Positions 37,225 to 43,491 of a DNA stretch of 43,491 nucleotides are shown here, one piece after another. The position numbers were made by a program, and so were the translations under genes. Origin of the DNA: Burkholderiales bacterium Ga0074133 (GTDB taxonomy: Bacteria; Pseudomonadota; Gammaproteobacteria; Burkholderiales; Burkholderiaceae_C). Each line of letters starts with the position of its first letter. The stretch's first letter is position 1. The DNA is taken from contig LNEG01000166.1 of NCBI GenBank assembly GCA_001464865.1, forward strand, positions 1 through 43,491, in the 5' to 3' direction. The notes under the pieces are model-generated. The model had not been told where the DNA came from, ran no database searches, and saw only the letters and a list, made by a program, of their open reading frames with translations.

Positions 37225-38654
37225 AACACGCCATTCGCCACATCCACTTCGTCGGCATCGGCGGCGCCGGCATGAGCGGCATCGCCGAGGTACTGTTCAA
37301 CCTGGGCTACCGCATCTCGGGCTCTGACCTGGCCGACAGCGCCACGTTGCGCCGCCTCCACGACCTTGGCATCAAGACTTGCCTGGGCCACGCTGCAGCG
37401 CACATCGAGGACGCGGATGCGGTGGTCACGTCCACCGCAGTCACACCGGACAACCCCGAGGTCATGGCCGCCCGCGCCAAGAAAATCCCGGTGGTGCCGC
37501 GTGCGCTGATGCTGGCTGAACTCATGCGCCTCAAGCAGGGGATCGCGATTGCCGGCACCCACGGAAAGACCACCACCACCAGCCTGGTGACCTGCGTACT
37601 GGCCGAGGCCGGGCTCGACCCGACCTTCGTGATCGGCGGCAAGCTCAACAGCGCGGGCGCCAATGCCAAGCTGGGCAGCGGCGATTACATCGTGGTCGAG
37701 GCCGACGAATCCGATGCATCGTTCCTGAATCTGCTTCCCGTGATGGCCGTGGTGACCAACATCGATGCCGACCACATGGAAACCTACGGGCATGATTTCA
37801 ACCGGCTCAAGGGTGCCTTCATCGACTTCCTGCACCGCATGCCCTTCTATGGCACGGCTGTGCTGTGCGTGGACAGCCCCGCAGTGCGCGACATCTTGCA
37901 GAGCGTGACCTGCCCGATCACCAGCTACGGATTTTCCGAGGATGCCCAGGTACGGGCCATCAATGTCCGCGCGCAGGCTGGACAGATGCACTTCACGGTG
38001 CAGCGCCGCAACGGCGTCACGTTGCCCGACATGGACATCGTGCTCAACCTGGCAGGCGAGCACAACGTGCTCAATGCGCTGTCGGCCATCGCGGTGGCGG
38101 TAGAGCTCAACATCCCCGACGAAGCCGTGCAGCGCGCGCTGGCCAGCTTCAAGGGTGTGGGCCGCCGCTTCCAGCGCTACGGCGAGCTGCCTGCCAAAGG
38201 CGGAGGCCAGTTCACCGTGATCGACGACTACGGGCACCACCCGGTGGAGATGGCTGCCACGCTGGCCGCTGCGCGTGGCGCTTTCCCGGGCCGCCGCCTG
38301 GTGCTGGCGTTCCAGCCGCACCGCTATAGCCGCACGCGTGACTGCTTCGAGGATTTCGTCAAGGTCATCGGCAACGCCGATGCTGTGCTGCTGACCGAGG
38401 TGTATGCGGCCGGCGAGGCGCCCGTGGTGGCGGCTGACGGCCGTTCGTTGACGCGCGCGCTGCGTGTGGCGGGCCGTGTGGAGCCTGTGTTCGTGGACAA
38501 CGTGGCGGATCTGCCCCAGGCCATAGCCGACAACGCACGTGACGGAGACGTGGTGATGTGCATGGGGGCTGGCTCCATCGGTGCGGTACCTGGCAAGGTG
38601 GTTGATTTGCTACAAAATAGTGAGCTGAAAGTGCTTGAAGGGAGTGCGGCATGA
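37221..38654 (+). CDS. murC: UDP-MurNAc-L-alanine ligase MurC
   Basis: MurC adds L-alanine to UDP-MurNAc, the first peptide-forming step. The 477-residue protein opens with [18 protein letters not shown] (UDP-MurNAc binding). It has the ATP loop [57 protein letters not shown] and the C-terminal [10 protein letters not shown] and [18 protein letters not shown] at 37221 overlaps the murG stop and its stop overlaps ddl (ATGA). The last 14 residues, from LLQNSELK on, are encoded by a 49-nt element copy. Confidence 0.97.
   Translation: MKHAIRHIHFVGIGGAGMSGIAEVLFNLGYRISGSDLADSATLRRLHDLGIKTCLGHAAAHIEDADAVVTSTAVTPDNPEVMAARAKKIPVVPRALMLAELMRLKQGIAIAGTHGKTTTTSLVTCVLAEAGLDPTFVIGGKLNSAGANAKLGSGDYIVVEADESDASFLNLLPVMAVVTNIDADHMETYGHDFNRLKGAFIDFLHRMPFYGTAVLCVDSPAVRDILQSVTCPITSYGFSEDAQVRAINVRAQAGQMHFTVQRRNGVTLPDMDIVLNLAGEHNVLNALSAIAVAVELNIPDEAVQRALASFKGVGRRFQRYGELPAKGGGQFTVIDDYGHHPVEMAATLAAARGAFPGRRLVLAFQPHRYSRTRDCFEDFVKVIGNADAVLLTEVYAAGEAPVVAADGRSLTRALRVAGRVEPVFVDNVADLPQAIADNARDGDVVMCMGAGSIGAVPGKVVDLLQNSELKVLEGSAA
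38608..38650 (+). repeat. 49-nt dispersed element (5' two-thirds) at the end of murC
   Basis: TGCTAC, 8 nt, GAGC and about 25 nt that match less well. It provides the last codons of murC and runs up to the ddl ATG at 38651. The 5' half is clear; the 3' boundary is not. Confidence 0.5.
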
Positions 38655-39640
38655 CCCTTCCAGATTCCAGTATCGACGTCAAGGCGCTGGGCAAGGTGGC
38701 CGTGCTGATGGGCGGCGAGTCGGCCGAGCGCGAGGTGTCGCTCATGTCCGGCAGCGGCGTGCTGCAGGCACTGCGTGCCAGTGGCGTGGACGCCCATGCG
38801 TTCGACCCCGCCACCAATGCCTTGAGCGACCTCAAGCGCGACGGGTATGCGCGCTGCTTCATCGCGCTGCATGGCCGCCATGGCGAAGACGGAACCGTGC
38901 AAGGTGCCCTCGAGCTGCTGGGCATTCCGTACACAGGCCCAGGCGTGATGGCATCGGCCATTGCCATGGACAAGGTCATGACCAAGCGTGTGTGGCTTGC
39001 AGAAGGATTGCCCACGCCGCGCTATGTGTGGCTGGCACCCGATTGCCAGCAGCCCGAGGTGGTGCGCGCAGTCCCGGGCGAACTGGGCCTGCCGCTGATC
39101 GTCAAGCCACCTCGCGAGGGCTCGTCCATCGGTGTGACCAAGGTGCGCGAGCCTGCGGAGATGCAGGGTGCAGTGGAGATGTCCGCGCGCTACGACCCAG
39201 ACGTACTGTGCGAGGAGTTCATTGACGGTGAGGAAGTGACCTGCCCGGTGCTGGGTCATGGCGCACAGGCCCGTGCGTTGCCGGTGATCCGCATCGTGGC
39301 CCCCGACGGGGCGTATGACTACCAGAACAAGTACTTCACCGACGACGTGAAGTACCAGTGCCCGAGCGGACTGCCCGAAGCCGAGGAACGCGAGATCCAG
39401 CGCATCGTGCTGGAGGCCTACCGCACGCTCGGATGCCGTGGCTGGGGCCGCGCCGACCTGATGATCCGCGCCAGCGACCGCAAGCCCTTCCTGCTGGAGA
39501 TGAACACCTCGCCGGGCATGACTGGCCATTCGCTGGTGCCCATGTCGGCGCGTGCGTCGGGCATCAGCTACGAGGAACTGTGCCTGCGCATCCTGGCCGC
39601 TGCAGCACTCGATACACCCGCAAGGCCAAGGGCTGCCTGA
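38651..39640 (+). CDS. ddl: D-alanine-D-alanine ligase
   Basis: Ddl joins two D-alanines for the pentapeptide end that MurF attaches. The 329-residue ATP-grasp protein has [86 protein letters not shown] and [19 protein letters not shown], which hold the substrate and Mg-binding residues. ATG overlaps the murC stop by 4 nt. Its stop overlaps the ftsQ ATG by 1 nt (TGATG). DdlB-type by position in the dcw cluster. Confidence 0.97.
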   Translation: MTLPDSSIDVKALGKVAVLMGGESAEREVSLMSGSGVLQALRASGVDAHAFDPATNALSDLKRDGYARCFIALHGRHGEDGTVQGALELLGIPYTGPGVMASAIAMDKVMTKRVWLAEGLPTPRYVWLAPDCQQPEVVRAVPGELGLPLIVKPPREGSSIGVTKVREPAEMQGAVEMSARYDPDVLCEEFIDGEEVTCPVLGHGAQARALPVIRIVAPDGAYDYQNKYFTDDVKYQCPSGLPEAEEREIQRIVLEAYRTLGCRGWGRADLMIRASDRKPFLLEMNTSPGMTGHSLVPMSARASGISYEELCLRILAAAALDTPARPRAA

Positions 39641-40449
39641 TGACCAATACGCTGCCCGCACCGCTGGACGTCAAGCTCATGAACCTGACCGCTTCGGTCC
39701 TGGTCATGGGCTGCGTGCTGCTCGTGCTGGCAGCAGCCGCGTGGTGGGTGCTGCGCTATCCGGGGTTTGCCGTGGCGCGCATCGTGGTGCAGGGCGACCT
39801 GGTTCACAACAACGCCGTCACGCTGCGTGCCAATGTGGCGCCGCACCTGACGGGCAACTTCTTCACGGTGGACCTGCGCGCTGCGCGCGATGCCTTCGAG
39901 CAGGTGCCATGGGTGCGCCGCGCCGAAGTGCGCCGGGTGTACCCCGCTAGCCTGGCGGTGCAACTGCAGGAGCATGAAGCCGTTGCGTACTGGGGGCCGG
40001 AGTCGGGGGCTGCGTTGGTCAACCGGTTTGGTGAGGTGTTCGAGGCCAACACCGGCGATGTGGAGCAGGACGGGCTGCCGCGCTTGCTGGGGCCGGAGGG
40101 CAGCTCGATGGAAGTGCTGGAAATGCACGGCCTGCTCAGGCCAGTGTTCAAGTCGCAGGGGCTGGTGGTCGAGACCCTGGAGCTGACAGGACGTGGTGGC
40201 TGGCGCGTCACGCTCGACACCGACGCCGTGGTGGAACTGGGCGGCGGCACGCCGCACGATGTAGTGCAGCGCACCCAGCGCTTCGCGCGCACGCTGACGC
40301 AGGTGGCAGCTCAATACGGACGTCGGGTCGATGCGCTGGAGTCGGCCGACCTGCGCCACGTTGGCGGATATGCCTTGCGTATGCGTGGCGTCACTACCGT
40401 GGCCGTGGGCGATGTGCCCGCGGCCGTGGTCGGAGTGCGCAGGAGGTGA
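39640..40449 (+). CDS. ftsQ: Cell division protein FtsQ
   Basis: FtsQ is the hub of the FtsQLB division complex. The 269-residue protein has a short cytoplasmic tail, one transmembrane helix (about 18-42, LTASVLVMGCVLLVLAAAAW), then a POTRA domain (about 46-115, FAVARIVVQGDLVHNNAVTL) and the beta domain with WVRRAEVRRVYPASLAVQLQEHEAVAYWG. It overlaps the ddl stop by one base. Its TGA is followed by an AGGAGG-led small ORF before ftsA. Confidence 0.95.
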   Translation: MTNTLPAPLDVKLMNLTASVLVMGCVLLVLAAAAWWVLRYPGFAVARIVVQGDLVHNNAVTLRANVAPHLTGNFFTVDLRAARDAFEQVPWVRRAEVRRVYPASLAVQLQEHEAVAYWGPESGAALVNRFGEVFEANTGDVEQDGLPRLLGPEGSSMEVLEMHGLLRPVFKSQGLVVETLELTGRGGWRVTLDTDAVVELGGGTPHDVVQRTQRFARTLTQVAAQYGRRVDALESADLRHVGGYALRMRGVTTVAVGDVPAAVVGVRRR

Positions 40450-40454
40450 TGACG

Positions 40455-40571
40455 ATGAGACAACACACAAGGCGGGGTGGCGCTGGCGCCCGGCAGACGA
40501 TCCGCTCGCAGGGCTTCCGGGCACCTGTGCTCACGGCGCAGCCGGACAGAACAGAAAAGTGCAGAGGCTGA
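40455..40571 (+). CDS. Small ORF (38 aa) between ftsQ and ftsA
   Basis: The ATG at 40455 lies 8 nt behind AGGAGG (40441-40446), the best ribosome site in this part of the cluster. The frame is open for 38 codons (MRQHTRRGGAGARQ...) and stops with TGA at 40569-40571, 2 nt before the ftsA ATG. The product is basic, with 8 Arg, and has no recognised domain or membrane segment. It could be a real microprotein, or a translated leader that keeps ribosomes moving into ftsA. Chance is possible because the frame is short; the ribosome site and end position argue against it. Confidence 0.4.
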   Translation: MRQHTRRGGAGARQTIRSQGFRAPVLTAQPDRTEKCRG

Positions 40572-40573
40572 AT

Positions 40574-41803
40574 ATGGCAAGAGAATACAAAGACGTCGTG
40601 GTGGGGCTGGACATTGGCACCGCCAAGGTGATGGCCGTGGTGGCCGAGGTGCTGCCCAATGGCGAGCTCAAGCTGGCGGGCCTGGGCGTGGCCCCGAGCA
40701 ATGGTCTCAAGCGCGGCGTGGTCGTCAACATCGACGCCACCGTGCAGAGCATCCAGCAGGCACTGAAAGAAGCCGAGCTGATGGCCGACTGCAAGATCCA
40801 GCGCGTGTACACCGGCATTACCGGCAGCCATATCCGTGGCCTCAATTCCAGCGGCATGGTGGCTGTCAAGGACAAGGAAGTCACCTCAGCCGACGTGGCG
40901 CGTGTGGTCGAGACCGCCAAGGCCATCAACATCAGCAGTGATCAGCGCCTGTTGCTGGTGGAGCCGCAGGAGTTCGTGATCGACGGGCAGGATGTGAAAG
41001 AGCCCATCGGCATGAGCGGCATCCGCCTGGAAGCCAAGATCCACATCGTGACTGGCGCCCAGAGCGCGGCCGAGAACATCATCAAGTGCGTGCGTCGCTG
41101 CGGCCTGGAGGTGGAGCAGTTGATGCTGAACCCGCTGGCCAGCAGCCAGGCGGTGCTGACCGACGACGAGCGCGAACTCGGCGTGGTGGTGGTGGATATC
41201 GGTGCGGGCACGACCGACGTGGCCATCTTCACAGGCGGCGCGATCCGCCACACAGCCGTCATACCGATCGCCGGTGACCTCATCACCAGCGACATCGCCA
41301 TGGCGCTGCGCACCCCCACCAAGGACGCAGAAGACATCAAGGTCGAAAGCGGCTATGCCAAGCAATTGCTGGCCGACCCCGAGAGCCAGGTCGAAGTGCC
41401 CGGACTGGGCGACCGCAGCCCGCGCATGTTATCGAAGCAGGCGCTGGCGGGCGTGATCGAGCCCCGCGTGGAAGAAATCTTTTCGCTCGTGCAGCAGGTG
41501 ATCCGCGAGTCGGGTTACGAGGAAGTGCTGTCGTCGGGCATCGTGCTCACGGGCGGCAGCTCGGTCATGCCCGGCATGATCGAACTGGGCGAGGACATCT
41601 TCTTGAAGCCCGTGCGCCGCGGCATTCCCAAGTATTCCAGCGCCCTGTCGGACATGGTGGCCCAGCCCCGTGCAGCCACCGTCATGGGCCTGCTCGAAGA
41701 AGCCCGCCTGGCCCGCCTGCGCGGCTTCAAGGTGGCGCAAAAGAGCGGTTCCATGAAGACCGCCTTTGGCCGCTTCAAGGACTTCATCGTGGGGAATTTC
41801 TAG
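40574..41803 (+). CDS. ftsA: Cell division protein FtsA
   Basis: FtsA is an actin-like ATPase that anchors FtsZ to the membrane and recruits later division proteins. The 409-residue protein has VVGLDIGTAKVMAVVAE (phosphate 1), GITGSHIRGLNS, the SHS2 insertion domain (about 85-165), VVVDIGAGTTDVAIFTGG (phosphate 2) and GIVLTGGSSVMPGM. The C-terminus, TAFGRFKDFIVGNF, is the amphipathic membrane-targeting helix. ATG at 40574 has AGAGG about 8 nt upstream. It is separated from ftsQ by 124 nt, unlike the overlapping upstream genes. Confidence 0.97.
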   Translation: MAREYKDVVVGLDIGTAKVMAVVAEVLPNGELKLAGLGVAPSNGLKRGVVVNIDATVQSIQQALKEAELMADCKIQRVYTGITGSHIRGLNSSGMVAVKDKEVTSADVARVVETAKAINISSDQRLLLVEPQEFVIDGQDVKEPIGMSGIRLEAKIHIVTGAQSAAENIIKCVRRCGLEVEQLMLNPLASSQAVLTDDERELGVVVVDIGAGTTDVAIFTGGAIRHTAVIPIAGDLITSDIAMALRTPTKDAEDIKVESGYAKQLLADPESQVEVPGLGDRSPRMLSKQALAGVIEPRVEEIFSLVQQVIRESGYEEVLSSGIVLTGGSSVMPGMIELGEDIFLKPVRRGIPKYSSALSDMVAQPRAATVMGLLEEARLARLRGFKVAQKSGSMKTAFGRFKDFIVGNF

Positions 41804-41805
41804 CC

Positions 41806-41958
41806 ATGAAACATCCCCTCTGGCTCGCCCGCGGCAGTCCCCATCGAATGCCTCGGGAGCGATGGCGATGCACCGGCCCGCCACACGCCCGAGCTGACAG
41901 ACAAAACCTCAACATTTGGCAATTGCAACCGTATCTAGAACCAGGAGCTCCAAGATGA
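41806..41958 (+). CDS. Small ORF (50 aa) between ftsA and ftsZ, overlapping the ftsZ start
   Basis: Open frame from ATG 41806, 2 nt after the ftsA stop, to TGA 41956-41958, which overlaps the ftsZ ATG as ATGA. The translation (MKHPLWLARGSPHRMPRERW...) has no recognised domain. The ribosome site is weak (GGGGA at a long distance). The end-to-end fit between ftsA and ftsZ suggests a coupling ORF, but a chance open frame in GC-rich DNA is quite possible. Confidence 0.25.
   Translation: MKHPLWLARGSPHRMPRERWRCTGPPHARADRQNLNIWQLQPYLEPGAPR
41909..41937 (+). promoter_or_regulatory. Possible ftsZ promoter
   Basis: TCAACA (41909-41914), 17 bp, TATCTA (41932-41937), in the most A+T-rich part of the ftsA-ftsZ gap and 18 nt before the ftsZ ATG. 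That would leave a leader of about 10 nt that cuts into the AGGAG ribosome site, which argues against it. Weak. Confidence 0.2.
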
Positions 41959-43196
41959 CCATTGAAATGATCGAAGCCGAAGAATTCAACCAGGGCACCC
42001 AGATCAAGGTGATCGGCGTGGGCGGCGGCGGCAGCAACGCCGTCGAGCACATGATTGCGCGGTCCGTGCAGGGCGTGGAATTTGTCAGCGCCAACACCGA
42101 CGCTCAAGCGCTGACGCGCAGCTCGGCCCACCGCGTCATCCAGCTCGGTGGCAGCGGTCTGGGTGCAGGCGGCAAACCCGAAAAGGCACGCGATGCCGCC
42201 GAGGCCGCCGTGGAGGACATCCGCGACGCCATCCAGGGCGCGCACATGCTGTTCATCACCGCTGGCATGGGCGGCGGCACCGGCACCGGCGCTGCACCCG
42301 TGATTGCGCGCGTGGCCAAGGAAATGGGCATCCTCACCGTGGGTGTGGTCACCAAGCCTTTCGACTGGGAAGGTGGCCGTCGCATGAAGAATGCTGACGA
42401 CGGTTTGGCCGAGCTGGAAGCCAACGTCGACTCGCTGATCGTGGTGCTCAACGAGAAGTTGCTGGATGTACTGGGCGACGACATCACCCAGGACGAAGCC
42501 TTTGCACACGCCAACGACGTGCTCAAGAACGCCGTGGGTGGCATTGCTGAAATCATCAACGAGTACGGCCAGGTGAACGTCGACTTCGAAGACGTGCGCA
42601 CCGTGATGGGCGAGCCCGGCAAGGCCATGATGGGTACGGCCACCGCCAGTGGCCCCGACCGCGCGCGCATCGCCGCCGAGCAGGCCATTGCCTGCCCGCT
42701 GCTCGAAGGCATCGACCTGTCGGGCGCCAAGGGTGTGCTGGTGCTGGTCACGGCCAGCAAGGGCAGCCTCAAGCTGTCTGAATCGCGCCAGGCGATGAAC
42801 ACCATCAATGCCTACGCATCCACCGACGCACACGTCATCTTCGGCGCCGCCTACGACGAGAACCTGGGCGATGAAATCCGCGTGACTGTGGTGGCTACCG
42901 GCCTGTCGCGTGCGAACGCACGCCGTCAGCCCATCTCGGTGGTGCAGGGCGGCCTGCGTACCGGCACGGACAACATGGCCTACCAGATCCCCGTGGCAGG
43001 CGTGGGCGCCATGGGCGTCGCGGCTGGCGTCCCCGGTGGCCATGTCGGCGGATCGCAAACCGACTACGGCAGCATGTCGGTGCCGAGCGTGTGGCGCACC
43101 AACCGCACCCAGGCCGCGGCCCGTGTGGACGCGCTCTCGTCCGGCGGCATGGACGATCTGGAGATCCCTGCCTTCCTGCGCAAGCAGGCGGACTGA
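41955..43196 (+). CDS. ftsZ: Cell division GTPase FtsZ
   Basis: FtsZ is the tubulin homologue that forms the Z ring. The 413-residue protein has IKVIGVGGGGSNAVEHMI, FVSANTDAQAL, the tubulin signature GGGTGTG (106-112), the T7 loop NVDFEDVRTVM, and the C-terminal peptide LEIPAFLRKQAD that binds FtsA. ATG at 41955 has AGGAG 5-8 nt upstream. The linker before the C-terminal peptide is Gly/Ser-rich and short. It is the last gene of the cluster and is followed by a strong terminator. Confidence 0.98.
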   Translation: MTIEMIEAEEFNQGTQIKVIGVGGGGSNAVEHMIARSVQGVEFVSANTDAQALTRSSAHRVIQLGGSGLGAGGKPEKARDAAEAAVEDIRDAIQGAHMLFITAGMGGGTGTGAAPVIARVAKEMGILTVGVVTKPFDWEGGRRMKNADDGLAELEANVDSLIVVLNEKLLDVLGDDITQDEAFAHANDVLKNAVGGIAEIINEYGQVNVDFEDVRTVMGEPGKAMMGTATASGPDRARIAAEQAIACPLLEGIDLSGAKGVLVLVTASKGSLKLSESRQAMNTINAYASTDAHVIFGAAYDENLGDEIRVTVVATGLSRANARRQPISVVQGGLRTGTDNMAYQIPVAGVGAMGVAAGVPGGHVGGSQTDYGSMSVPSVWRTNRTQAAARVDALSSGGMDDLEIPAFLRKQAD

Positions 43197-43208
43197 TCGG
43201 GGCGGCCT

Positions 43209-43228
43209 GAGCGGCCCGGTGGCCGCTC
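43209..43228 (+). other. Stem-loop 12 nt after ftsZ
   Basis: GAGCGGCC and GGCCGCTC form a perfect 8-bp stem with a CGGT tetraloop. No T-run follows. It probably protects the 3' end of the ftsZ mRNA or aids the main terminator 50 nt later. Confidence 0.45.
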
Positions 43229-43276
43229 GGGCAAGCCACGGCAGCGCGGAGTTTTCGCCCCGCGCCGAGATCGACC

Positions 43277-43312
43277 AAAAAACCCTGCCAGTGCGAACTG
43301 GCAGGGTTTTTT
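43277..43312 (+). terminator. Rho-independent terminator ending the dcw cluster
   Basis: CCCTGCCAGT (43283-43292), GCGA loop, ACTGGCAGGG (43297-43306), flanked by six A and six T. The symmetric A/T tracts make it effective in both directions, so it also stops transcripts coming from the minus-strand gene at the right edge. Confidence 0.95.
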
Positions 43313-43359
43313 CATGGCTTGCGGGGATCGATATGAGTCGCGTCTGTCTTTGATGGGTT

Positions 43360-43425
43360 GCAGGGCGCTTTCAGGTATCGAGGCCCCATGAGGGCCCCCC
43401 GAGAGGGCCTTGCGCGGCGCCCTGC
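43360..43425. repeat. Nested GC-rich inverted repeat downstream of the edge gene
   Basis: GCAGGGCGC (43360-43368) pairs perfectly with GCGCCCTGC (43417-43425). Inside are AGGCCC/GGGCCT and GGCCC-5 nt-GGGCC pairs. It lies about 25 nt behind the stop of the minus-strand gene at the window edge. It has no clear T-run and may be a REP-like or 3'-UTR element. Confidence 0.45.
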
Positions 43426-43447
43426 CGGTACTCCCGGTGCAGAGCGG

Positions 43448-43491
43448 TCAGAAAGATTCCCAGTCGCCGTTGTCGTCCCCGCCCGCCTTGG
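43448..43491 (-). CDS. C-terminal end of a gene, probably a chemotaxis receptor with a CheR-binding pentapeptide
   Basis: Only 13 codons and a TGA are present. The minus-strand frame reads KAGGDDNGDWESF and then stop. A disordered linker ending in xWxxF (here DWESF) is the form of the pentapeptide tether (NWETF in E. coli Tar) that docks CheR and CheB on methyl-accepting chemotaxis proteins. The remaining gene lies beyond the window. With so few residues the call is a pattern match only. Confidence 0.4.
   Translation of the reverse strand, partial: KAGGDDNGDWESF

Noticed and set aside
1-43491. CRISPR array, prophage, insertion sequence or toxin-antitoxin system
   Set aside because: No regularly spaced direct repeats of CRISPR size, no transposase, phage structural or cas gene, and no small gene pair of toxin-antitoxin type were seen on either strand.

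Overview
The window is GC-rich bacterial chromosome. The gene content points to a betaproteobacterium of the Comamonadaceae (Acidovorax/Comamonas-like). The signs are an IPTL-CTERM surface protein, a dapF-DUF484-xerC block, dksA next to hslVU, a dcw cluster in betaproteobacterial order, and dispersed low-GC ~49-nt elements of a kind I associate with this family. The assignment is an inference from sequence; no search was run. Apart from the small repeats I see no prophage, insertion sequence, CRISPR array or tRNA.

Layout. 1-185: start of a cysteine synthase gene (minus). 332-784: RNase P RNA (plus). 867-6282: four minus-strand genes (M48 peptidase, YjgN/DUF898 membrane protein, RluF-like pseudouridine-synthase homologue that has lost the catalytic Asp, Nudix/metallo-beta-lactamase fusion). 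6347-9090: dapF, DUF484, xerC (plus). 9354-11042: secreted IPTL-CTERM protein. 11312-16984: chemotaxis operon on the minus strand, cheW followed by three tandem receptor genes. 17260-24930: rlmI, a CobW-type GTPase, dksA, a STAS-domain protein, hslV, hslU. 25184-43196: complete dcw cluster mraZ-rsmH-ftsL-ftsI-murE-murF-mraY-murD-ftsW-murG-murC-ddl-ftsQ-ftsA-ftsZ. A strong bidirectional terminator follows, and then the last codons of a probable chemotaxis receptor on the minus strand.

How it works together. The dcw genes make lipid II (MurE, MurF, MraY, MurD, MurG, MurC, Ddl) and the division machine that uses it (FtsL, FtsI, FtsW, FtsQ, FtsA, FtsZ). Nearly all junctions are 1-4 nt overlaps, so translation is coupled. 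Only the ftsQ-ftsA and ftsA-ftsZ gaps are long, and each holds a small ORF that ends at the next start codon. mraZ is preceded by four 10-bp-spaced GTG boxes, the expected autoregulatory operator. hslVU has a heat-shock-type promoter just before hslV.

Most unusual feature. Eight copies of a ~49-nt element (TGCT, 10 nt, K-AGC, 26 nt, G-rich end) share identical internal spacing. Two are intergenic. Six lie inside coding genes (dapF, rlmI, murE, murD, murG, murC) and are read in different frames or antisense, so the similarity is at the DNA level. A second, GC-rich ~100-bp repeat occurs twice, each time directly behind a stop codon, with a hairpin whose two arms co-vary between copies.
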